The notes under the pieces are model-generated. The model was not told the DNA's origin and did not search any database. It was given only the letters and a program-made list of their open reading frames with translations. A program made the position numbers and the translations under genes. A stretch of DNA of 6,957 nucleotides. Source: Myxococcales bacterium. Its GTDB lineage: Bacteria; Myxococcota_A; Polyangia; Nannocystales; Nannocystaceae. Where the stretch lies: the NCBI GenBank assembly GCA_020431135.1, contig JAGQIT010000354.1, forward strand, positions 1 to 6,957. The letters are read 5' to 3'. Shown in pieces: positions 1-4,852 of this stretch (position 1 is the first letter of the stretch; every line of letters starts with the position of its first letter).

Positions 1-1249
1 GATGACCTGGCCGATCGACCAGCTCCCCGAGGTCGCCGCCGTCCCCTGGGGTGAGCTCGGCAGGATCCCGATCGCCCTGCTCACCGGGACCAACGGCAAG
101 ACGACCTCGGCGCGGATGCTCGCGCGGATCGCCCGCAGGGCCGGCCTCCACGTCGGCAACAGCTCGACCGACGGCGTCGCGGTCGACGAGGTGACGATCG
201 AGGCCGGCGACTGGACCGGCCCCGGGGCGACGCGCATGGTCCTGCGCCGCCGCGACGTCGACTTCGCCGCCCTCGAGGTCGCCCGCGGCGGCCTCCTGCG
301 CCGCGGCCTCGCGATCGACCGGGCCGACGCCGCGCTGATCACCAACGTCTCCGACGACCACCTCGGCGACTACGGGATCGACGACCTCGCGACCATGGCC
401 GCGGTCAAGGCGGTGATCGGCGGGGTCGTCGCGCCGCACGGACGGGTGGTGCTCGGCGCCGACTCAGCGCCGCTGCGGGCCGTCGCTCGCGGCCGCTTCC
501 GGGCGCCGGTCGTGTGGTTCGCGCGCAGCCCGGACGACGCGCTCCTCCGCGAGCACCTCGCGGCCGGCGGCGAGGCCTGGTACGTCGCCGACGGCGGCCT
601 CGTCGAGGCGGGTCCGGGCGGCGAGAGGCCCCTCCTTGAGATCGCCGCGATCCCCTGCGCCCTCGGCGGCGCCGCGGCCCACAACGTCCTCAACGCCCTC
701 GGCGTCGCCGCCCTCGCCTCCGCCCTCGGCCTGCCGCGCCCGGCGATCGTCGACGGCCTGCGCTCCTTCGCCTCGACCGCCGCCGAGAACCCGGGGCGGA
801 TCAACCGCTACGCCGTCGACGGCCGGAGGATCGTCCTCGACTTCGCGCACAACGTCGCGGGGATCCGCGCCCTCGCCGGGGTCGCCCAGCACCTCCGCGG
901 CGCCGGCCGCCTGACCGTCGCCTTCGGCATGGCCGGCGATCGCAGCGACGCGGAGATGCTCGCCCTCGCCGGCGCCCTCGCTGAGCTCCGCCCCGACGCC
1001 GCGATCCTCCGCGAGCAGCACGATCACCTCCGCGGCCGCGCCCTCGGCGAGGTCCCGGCGCTCCTCCGCCGCGGCCTCATCGACCGCGGGATCGCCAGCG
1101 ACGCGATCACCGAGGCCGCCGACGAGCTGGCGACGATCGACGCGTTCCTCCGCGCCGCCGAGGCCGGCGACCTGCTGGTGATCCTCGCCCACACCCAGCG
1201 CGCCCCGGTCGTCGCCCGCCTCGAGGCCCTCGGCGCCGCGGCGCTCTAG
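1..1249 (+). CDS. Mur ligase family protein, cyanophycin-synthetase-like (5' partial)
   Basis: ATP-dependent amide (amino acid) ligase of the Mur fold, probably cytosolic. Seen: P-loop GTNGKTT at residues 29-35 counted from the ATG at base 2. Then LEVARGGLLRRGL (91-103) and ITNVSDDHLG (113-122), which closely resemble the Mur-ligase half of cyanophycin synthetases (ETARGG...TN.S.DHLG). Also AHNVLNALGVAAL (226-238), NPGRIN (263-268), DFAHNVAGIRAL (280-291) and GDRSD (312-316) from the central and C-terminal glutamate-ligase domains. The ATP-grasp half of a true CphA is not visible. The first Met lies only about 27 residues before the P-loop and at the very window edge, so the reading frame probably continues upstream and this Met may be internal. 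The substrate is not readable: it could be a stand-alone CphA-like ligase or the C-terminal part of a longer enzyme. It converges on the lipoprotein gene. The family call is sure; the function is not. Confidence 0.9.
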   Translation, partial: MTWPIDQLPEVAAVPWGELGRIPIALLTGTNGKTTSARMLARIARRAGLHVGNSSTDGVAVDEVTIEAGDWTGPGATRMVLRRRDVDFAALEVARGGLLRRGLAIDRADAALITNVSDDHLGDYGIDDLATMAAVKAVIGGVVAPHGRVVLGADSAPLRAVARGRFRAPVVWFARSPDDALLREHLAAGGEAWYVADGGLVEAGPGGERPLLEIAAIPCALGGAAAHNVLNALGVAALASALGLPRPAIVDGLRSFASTAAENPGRINRYAVDGRRIVLDFAHNVAGIRALAGVAQHLRGAGRLTVAFGMAGDRSDAEMLALAGALAELRPDAAILREQHDHLRGRALGEVPALLRRGLIDRGIASDAITEAADELATIDAFLRAAEAGDLLVILAHTQRAPVVARLEALGAAAL

Positions 1250-1276
1250 CGCTCGCGCCGCGCCCTCGCCTATCGA

Positions 1277-1312
1277 CTGTCTCTTAGGACAGCATGACCG
1301 CGCGGCGGTCAT
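1277..1312 (+). terminator. Tandem hairpins after the Mur ligase gene
   Basis: Two adjacent inverted repeats begin 27 nt after the Mur ligase stop. The first is CTGTC-N6-GACAG (1277-1292). The second is a perfect 8-bp stem, ATGACCGC-gcg-GCGGTCAT (1294-1312). No T-run follows, so this is not a classic intrinsic terminator, but high-GC bacteria often end genes with such hairpins. Because the genes converge, it could also act on leftward transcripts. Termination is inferred from position and structure only. Confidence 0.45.
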
Positions 1313-1570
1313 CCTCGCAGCGCCCCCTCTGCGCGCCGACGACCCCTCGCGGAGCGAGCTGACAGGACCTTCGCAGGGTGCCTCCAGCCCGCGCCCAAGC
1401 GCAGTCAACGTCGACGCCGCCGCGCGTCCCCGAAGGCGAGGACGGGGGGAAGGAGCGCGGCGCGACGGCGAGACGCGCCGCCCGCCTCGCCGCGCCTCGG
1501 ACGTCGCTCCGTCCCGCGCGTCTCCGACTCGAGCCGCGTCGGCTCACCTGCCGCGCAACCCCGAGAACGC

Positions 1571-1597
1571 CCGAGGCGACCGCATGGGCCGCCTCGG
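1571..1597 (-). terminator. Possible terminator of the lipoprotein gene
   Basis: An 8-bp stem, CCGAGGCG / CGCCTCGG, with an 11-nt loop lies 32 nt downstream (leftward) of the lipoprotein stop at 1630. A second hairpin, GAGCCG-cgt-CGGCTC, follows at 1531-1545. Neither has a clear U-tract on the minus strand. Position just past the stop is the main argument, and in such GC-rich DNA chance stems are common. Confidence 0.4.
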
Positions 1598-1629
1598 CGC
1601 GCGTCGAAGGGCGCCGTCGCGCCGACCGA

Positions 1630-3096
1630 TCAGCCGGGCTTCGGGTCCTGGACCAGCGACAGCGAGCCGCCGGTCATGTCGGAGTAGGTGTAGGGCCCCT
1701 TGAGATCCGTGACCGTGTTCTTGATCTCGTGGGTGTTCGGATCGAGCTCGTAGGCGACGCTCGCCCCGCGGTCGACGATCCAGACGTCGCCCTCCTCGTC
1801 GATGCTGACGCCGACCGGATCGACGCAGCCGGGCAGCGGGATCGCGTCGTCGAGGAGGACGTCGTTGGCCGTGTCGATCTTGACGAGGCGGCACGGCGCG
1901 TTGCCGGCGACCCAGGCGATCTCCTGGGTGTCGATCTGGAGCCCGCGGTGGCGGCCCTGGATGCTGAGGATCTGCTCGAACATCTTGGTCTCGCGGTTGT
2001 AGCGGGTGACCGCGTCGACGCCCGCGCCCTGGTGGTAGTCGGCGACGAAGGGGTTGCCGTACTTGTCGATCGCCACGCCGTAGGGGTTGTTCGGCGTCGT
2101 GATCTTCTCGACCTCGAGGGTCACCGGATCGATGTGGATGAGGAAGGGCCCGCTGCGCGACGTGAACCAGAAGCCGCCCTCCTTGTCGACGGCGCCGCCG
2201 TAGGTCAGGCCGGCGCCGATGTCGACGTCGATCTCGTCGAGGATCTCGCCGGTCGATCCGTCGAGGCGGTAGACCTTGCCGATCCCGCCCGTCGGGCGGA
2301 AGCCGACCCACACCCGCGGGTTCGGGTTGTCGTACATGCAGGTGTCCTTGTTGAACGAGCTCGGCTCCCAGGCGACCGCCCGCGCGCCGCCGGCGGTGCC
2401 GGGCGTGTCCTGGTGCCAGAGCACGCACTCGTCCTGCCCCCACGGGCGGACGTCGTCGAAGCCGGTCGACGTGTCGATCGTCCCGTTGTTGTTGAGGTCG
2501 ACGCAGTTCTTCGGGCTGCCGGCGATCTTGGTGACGCCGCCGCCGTTCTCGCGGTGGCCGACGAGCATGTCGCCGAGGTCGTTCACCGTCGTCCGCGACG
2601 GCTGGTAGGCCTGCGCCGAGTTGGTGATGTAGCGGCCGGTGATGAGGGCGGTCTCGGTGTCGATCTTCGTGACCGTGCCGACCGTCGTGTTCGAGATCCA
2701 GATCTGCGGCGGCCGCTCGCCGATCTCCTCGAGCTCGTCCTTGCAGTCGTCGACGGGCTCGCCGGTCGTGCCGGTGTCCGTGTCGGTCTCGACGCCGCCG
2801 GTCGTCGTCGTCGTCGTCGTCGTCCCGTCCGACGTCGTCGTCGACTCGCCCGAGTCGCTCTCCGACGTGCTGCTGCTGTCGCTGTCGCTGCCGCTGCCGC
2901 CCGTCATCGTGCTCGTGCTGTCGCTGTCGCTGTCGCTCGACGCCGTGGTCGTCGCGGTCGCGGTCGCGGTCGCCGACTCGGTCGCGGTCGCCGAGCCGCT
3001 GGCGTCGTCGCGTCCGCTGTCGTCGCCGCTGCACGCGGCGAGCGAGACCGCGAGGCCAACCATCCATCCTCGAGTAATGTGTGTACCAAACGTCAT
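1630..3096 (-). CDS. Outer-surface lipoprotein with Ser/Thr/Asp-rich linker and beta-propeller
   Basis: Predicted exported lipoprotein of 488 residues. Residues 1-22 form a lipoprotein signal peptide with lipobox LAAC (Cys22) followed by Ser, consistent with outer-membrane sorting. Residues 23 to about 115 are a low-complexity S/T/D/A/G linker. Residues 130-488 carry repeated propeller strands such as IWISN..GTVTKID (132-146), VWVGF..GGIGKVYRLD (262-279), GGAVDKEGGFWFTS (300-313), GVAIDKYGNPFVAD (340-353) and GVSIDEEGDVWIVD (429-442). This spacing is typical of NHL/Vgb-like propellers. A loop DLNNNGTID (200-208) looks like a calcium-binding EF-hand/dockerin-type loop. Six cysteines besides Cys22 (118, 198, 224, 253, 402, 424) could form disulfides. 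The start is supported by GAGG 7 nt upstream (3104-3107, read on the minus strand); Met12 is a possible alternative. The ligand or activity is unknown, and virginiamycin lyase activity should not be assumed. Confidence 0.88.
   Translation of the reverse strand: MTFGTHITRGWMVGLAVSLAACSGDDSGRDDASGSATATESATATATATTTASSDSDSDSTSTMTGGSGSDSDSSSTSESDSGESTTTSDGTTTTTTTTGGVETDTDTGTTGEPVDDCKDELEEIGERPPQIWISNTTVGTVTKIDTETALITGRYITNSAQAYQPSRTTVNDLGDMLVGHRENGGGVTKIAGSPKNCVDLNNNGTIDTSTGFDDVRPWGQDECVLWHQDTPGTAGGARAVAWEPSSFNKDTCMYDNPNPRVWVGFRPTGGIGKVYRLDGSTGEILDEIDVDIGAGLTYGGAVDKEGGFWFTSRSGPFLIHIDPVTLEVEKITTPNNPYGVAIDKYGNPFVADYHQGAGVDAVTRYNRETKMFEQILSIQGRHRGLQIDTQEIAWVAGNAPCRLVKIDTANDVLLDDAIPLPGCVDPVGVSIDEEGDVWIVDRGASVAYELDPNTHEIKNTVTDLKGPYTYSDMTGGSLSLVQDPKPG
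2748..3030 (-). repeat. Low-complexity Ser/Thr/Asp linker region with microsatellites
   Basis: This DNA encodes the lipoprotein linker (about residues 23-117). It contains a perfect (GTC)8 tract at 2801-2824 on the plus strand, read as a run of eight Thr on the minus strand. It also has GTCGCG-type hexamer repeats at 2951-2974 (alternating Ala-Thr) and several AGCGAC-type Ser-Asp repeats. All units are multiples of three, so slippage would change linker length without breaking the frame. Such linkers behind the lipobox are common in Nannocystis-type myxobacteria and probably act as a flexible spacer at the cell surface. Confidence 0.85.
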
Positions 3097-3130
3097 AGCG
3101 AAACCTCATCTGCCCCGGGGGGCGGCGAAC

Positions 3131-3139
3131 ATCGTAGCA
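3131..3139 (-). promoter_or_regulatory. Candidate extended -10 element for the lipoprotein gene
   Basis: Read on the minus strand, the sequence TGC-TACGAT forms an extended -10 (TGn plus TACGAT). It would place the transcript start near 3124 and leave a leader of about 28 nt before the ATG at 3096. The matching -35 position reads CCTCGG, a poor sigma-70 hexamer, so an activator or another sigma factor may be needed. Weak evidence by itself. Confidence 0.35.
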
Positions 3140-3153
3140 GAGGCGCCTCGTCG

Positions 3154-3187
3154 CCGAGGTGACAGATCCTCGGCCCAGACGTGACAG
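3154..3187. promoter_or_regulatory. Palindrome and GTGACAG direct repeat upstream of the lipoprotein
   Basis: A perfect inverted repeat, CCGAGG-N8-CCTCGG, spans 3154-3173 and overlaps the expected -35 region of the lipoprotein promoter. The heptamer GTGACAG begins in its left arm and runs through the spacer (3159-3165). It recurs exactly 22 bp away (3181-3187), about two helical turns. This is the geometry expected of an operator or activator site, though no known factor can be named. Confidence 0.35.
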
Positions 3188-3249
3188 CGCGCGCGGACGC
3201 ACACAGGCCGTCGTTCGCGACCCCGCGTCGCGGCCTCGAGCACCCAGGA

Positions 3250-3275
3250 TGATCCGCGACCCGCCGCCGGCCGTA
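3250..3275 (+). promoter_or_regulatory. Candidate ECF-type promoter of the sigma/cupin operon
   Basis: TGATCC (3250-3255), a 16-bp spacer and CGTA (3272-3275) lie 95 bp upstream of the chosen sigma factor start. From memory, promoters of the ECF11 family (RpoE of the RpoE-ChrR pair) have TGATCC at -35 and CGTA/TAA-like -10 elements at such spacing. Because the second gene of this operon is ChrR-like, the motif fits positive autoregulation. The match is short and the bases after CGTA are not AT-rich, so chance is possible. Confidence 0.35.
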
Positions 3276-3308
3276 CCCCCCATGACGTGCTCGCCGCGAC
3301 CGCCGCTC

Positions 3309-3339
3309 TTGACCCCGCCGACCTCAGCCGGCGTATAGT
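3309..3339 (+). promoter_or_regulatory. Candidate sigma-70 promoter of the sigma/cupin operon
   Basis: TTGACC (3309-3314) and TATAGT (3334-3339) are separated by 19 bp, slightly longer than the ideal spacing. TATAGT stands out in this GC-rich DNA. Transcription would begin around 3346, about 25 nt before the GTG at 3371. A longer frame starting at GTG 3287 would have this promoter inside its coding region, so the promoter argues for the downstream start. Confidence 0.4.
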
Positions 3340-3370
3340 CCGCCAACGATGGCGAGCGGGAGAACGGCAC

Positions 3371-3937
3371 GTGGCGGGCCTTGAGGTGAGCGCCGAGCGC
3401 AGCGACGCTGAGCTCGTGCGGGCGATGGCCGCGGGCGATCGTCAGGCCCTCGCGGCGCTCTACGATCGCCACGGCGGCTGCCTCCTGGCCGCGGCCCGCC
3501 GCTTCCTCGGCTCGCCGGCGGCCGCCGAGGATCTCGTCCACGACGTGCTCCTCGAGGCCTGGCGCCGCGCCGACAGCTTCGACGCGAGCCGCGGCAGCGC
3601 CCGCACCTGGCTCCTCGTCCGCCTCCGTTCGCGGGCCCTCGACCGCCTCCGTCGCCGCCAGCGCGGCCAGTCGGCGCTCAACGCCCTGGCCACCGCCCCG
3701 GCCCCCGAGGCGGCGAACGACCCGCAGCGACGCAGCGAGCACGCCGAGATTCGTCGGGCCCTCGCCGCCCTCCCGCCGAGTCACCGTCAGGTCCTCGACC
3801 TCGCGTACTTCGGCGGCCTGTCGATGGCGGAGATCGCCGCGGCCATGGATATCCCCCTCGGCACCGTGAAGTCGCGGACGGCCTCCGCCCTCGGCAAGCT
3901 CCGCCGGGCCCTCAGCGACGAAGGAGAGCAGCGATGA
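3371..3937 (+). CDS. ECF (group IV) RNA polymerase sigma factor
   Basis: Directs RNA polymerase to a specific promoter set, normally when its anti-sigma partner releases it. Residue numbers are from the GTG at 3371 (188 residues, usual ECF length). Region 2 is about 12-95, with the core-binding/-10 segment AAAEDLVHDVLLEAWRRADSFD (within 50-71) and the following TWLLVRLRSRALDRLRRR. A short linker leads to region 4 (126-181), with the -35-binding helix-turn-helix GLSMAEIAAAMDIPLGTVKSR. Region 3 is absent, as expected for the ECF class. Start choice: GGGAG sits 8 nt before GTG 3371 and a promoter-like pair lies just upstream. The longer frame from GTG 3287 lacks a ribosome site and adds 28 residues unlike the family. 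The gene ends in an ATGA overlap with the cupin gene, so the two are co-translated. The exact ECF subgroup is left open; the region 2 style also recalls SigK/ECF19. Confidence 0.93.
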   Translation: MAGLEVSAERSDAELVRAMAAGDRQALAALYDRHGGCLLAAARRFLGSPAAAEDLVHDVLLEAWRRADSFDASRGSARTWLLVRLRSRALDRLRRRQRGQSALNALATAPAPEAANDPQRRSEHAEIRRALAALPPSHRQVLDLAYFGGLSMAEIAAAMDIPLGTVKSRTASALGKLRRALSDEGEQR

Positions 3938-4485
3938 GCGCCGGTGACGATCTGCGCCTCGACGATCCGGCGTGGGAGGCCCTCGTCCTCGCGCTCCCGA
4001 CGGCCGACGAGCGCCCGCCGACGGCCCTGCGTGACCGCCTCCTCGCCAGCCTCGACGCCCCGAGCGAGCGCTTCGCTCCCTTCGCCGAGCGCCTCGCCGC
4101 CCTCATCGACGTCGGCGCCGAGCGGGCCCGCGAGCTCCTCGCCGCCCTCGCCGATCCCTCCCGCTGGGTCGCGCCCTTCGGGCCAGGCATCGCGCTCTTC
4201 CACCTCGAGGGGGGACCCGCGGTCGCCGGCGCCGACGTCGGCTTCGTCCGCGTCGCCCCCGGGGTCACCTTCCCCCACCACCGCCACCTCGGCGACGAGC
4301 GCGTCCTCCTCCTCCAGGGCCGCCTCGAGGACAGCGAAGGCGTGACCGCCGGCCCCGGCGCCCTCCTCGCTCAGGGGGCCGAGAGCGCGCACGCGGTCAC
4401 GTCCATCGGCGATGAGCCGCTGATCTACGCGGTCGTCGTCTTCGGCGTCGACATCCCCGGCGTCGATCCGAGCCTCCTCGGCTAG
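3934..4485 (+). CDS. ChrR-like cupin protein, probable anti-sigma factor
   Basis: A 183-residue cytosolic protein, likely the partner that holds the ECF factor inactive. The C-terminal half is a cupin barrel: FPHHRHLGDERVLLLQGRLED (113-133), then GPGALLAQGAESAHAV (140-155). Likely metal ligands are His116, His118, Glu122 and His153, matching the cupin HxH...E...H pattern and the C-terminal domain of ChrR. The N-terminal 80 residues are helical and charged, but the whole protein has no cysteine. The HxxxCxxC zinc-binding anti-sigma domain of classical ChrR is therefore absent, and sigma binding through the N-terminal helices is an inference. AAGGAG lies 7 nt before the ATG, which overlaps the sigma factor stop (ATGA). 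The cupin probably senses an oxidant or small ligand through its metal. An enzyme role is less likely given the coupling to a sigma gene. Confidence 0.85.
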   Translation: MSAGDDLRLDDPAWEALVLALPTADERPPTALRDRLLASLDAPSERFAPFAERLAALIDVGAERARELLAALADPSRWVAPFGPGIALFHLEGGPAVAGADVGFVRVAPGVTFPHHRHLGDERVLLLQGRLEDSEGVTAGPGALLAQGAESAHAVTSIGDEPLIYAVVVFGVDIPGVDPSLLG

Positions 4486-4499
4486 AGCTGGCAACTCGC

Positions 4500-4524
4500 C
4501 GCGAGAGGCCCGTGCGGCCTCGCG
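4500..4524 (+). terminator. Possible terminator of the sigma/cupin operon
   Basis: Arms CGCGAgaGGCC and GGCCTCGCG with loop CGTGC give a 9-bp GC-rich stem with a 2-nt bulge, starting 14 nt after the cupin stop codon. No T-run follows. Its placement suggests it ends or stabilises the operon transcript. Confidence 0.4.
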
Positions 4525-4629
4525 CAGCGATCGTCGGCCCAGCTCGGCCCGGCGAGACGGCCGTATCGAGTCGGGAGGGCGATGAGGGCGAGCGAGGAGG
4601 CTGTCCGTCCAGTCAACACCTTCTCTTAA

Positions 4630-4649
4630 ACATGGCCATAAGACCATGT
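4630..4649. promoter_or_regulatory. Imperfect palindrome with ATGGCCATA core
   Basis: ACATGG and CCATGT are perfect inverted arms around an 8-bp centre; overall 8 of 10 positions pair. It is AT-richer than its surroundings and shares ATGG(C/T)CATA with the palindrome at 4728-4741, 99 bp away. It could be a protein-binding site or a small-RNA stem; no promoter clearly goes with it. Confidence 0.3.
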
Positions 4650-4727
4650 CCGCTGCGACTTCGCCGGGGCTCCACGATCGCCGCGCGGGCGCCCCTCTTC
4701 GGCGGCGCGGGAGCCCGCATCGTCCGG

Positions 4728-4741
4728 ACTATGGTCATAGT
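4728..4741. promoter_or_regulatory. Palindrome ACTATG-gt-CATAGT
   Basis: A perfect inverted repeat with 6-bp arms and a 2-bp centre, AT-rich in a GC-rich gap, and with the core ATGGTCATA close to ATGGCCATA at 4632-4640. Such compact palindromes are typical of dimeric repressor sites. The target gene is unclear, because both flanking genes end here rather than begin. Confidence 0.3.
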
Positions 4742-4774
4742 TCGAGCGACGTCGCAGCGCGGGCCGAACAGCGC

Positions 4775-4816
4775 GAGGCCCGCGGCCGATCCTAGCGAGG
4801 ATCGACCGCGGGCCTC
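4775..4816 (-). terminator. Strong hairpin terminator of the FG-GAP protein gene
   Basis: Two 19-nt arms (4775-4793 and 4798-4816) pair around a 4-nt loop AGCG, with one imperfect pair at 4786/4805. In plus-strand RNA that pair is a C-A mismatch. In minus-strand RNA it is a G-U wobble, so the stem is unbroken only for leftward transcripts. It lies 36 nt beyond the frame-corrected stop of the FG-GAP protein at 4853. No long U-tract follows. By length and perfection it is the best terminator candidate in the window. Confidence 0.7.
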
Positions 4817-4852
4817 CGCCGCTGCGCGCGCTCGCGGGCCGCGAGCCGCCGC

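Larger units (their letters stand above)
1250..1629. other. Non-coding gap between convergent genes
   Basis: This 380-bp stretch separates the stop of the Mur ligase (+) from the stop of the lipoprotein (-). Open frames that cross it are arginine/proline-rich antisense shadows without protein-like composition, so I call no gene here. It holds several short inverted repeats, listed separately as possible terminators: 1277-1292, 1294-1312, 1531-1545 (GAGCCG-cgt-CGGCTC) and 1571-1597. No tRNA, promoter or repeat array was seen. Confidence 0.7.
4486..4852. other. Non-coding gap between the cupin gene and the FG-GAP protein gene
   Basis: This 367-bp convergent gap has no convincing gene; open frames through it are Arg/Ala/Pro-rich and lack ribosome sites. 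It holds a hairpin after the cupin gene (4500-4524), two AT-richer palindromes with a shared core (4630-4649 and 4728-4741) and a very strong hairpin (4775-4816). The palindromes contrast in base composition with everything around them. Confidence 0.65.

Noticed and set aside
1277..1286. Ten bases, CTGTCTCTTA, identical to the outer part of the Tn5 mosaic end/transposase adapter
   Set aside because: The match stops after ten bases (next is GGACAG, not TACACATCT). There is no second end and no transposase gene, so chance or a short hairpin is the simpler reading.
464..1408. Long open frame on the minus strand opposite the Mur ligase
   Set aside because: Its composition (Glu/Ala/Gly/Arg-rich, no motifs) is that of an antisense shadow in GC-rich DNA, while the plus strand encodes clear Mur motifs.
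1378..3162. 594-residue open frame on the plus strand opposite the lipoprotein
   Set aside because: Arg/Val/Asp-rich shadow without a ribosome site. The minus strand encodes a lipobox and propeller blades over the same stretch.
1544..3784. 746-residue open frame on the minus strand
   Set aside because: It runs out of frame through the lipoprotein and antisense through the sigma factor gene. It is extremely Arg-rich and has no recognisable domain.
4792..4852. The uninterrupted-frame C-terminal tail of the FG-GAP protein ending at 4792
   Set aside because: Its last 57 residues are Arg-rich nonsense and its stop lies inside the terminator hairpin. The adjacent frame gives a protein-like tail ending at 4853.
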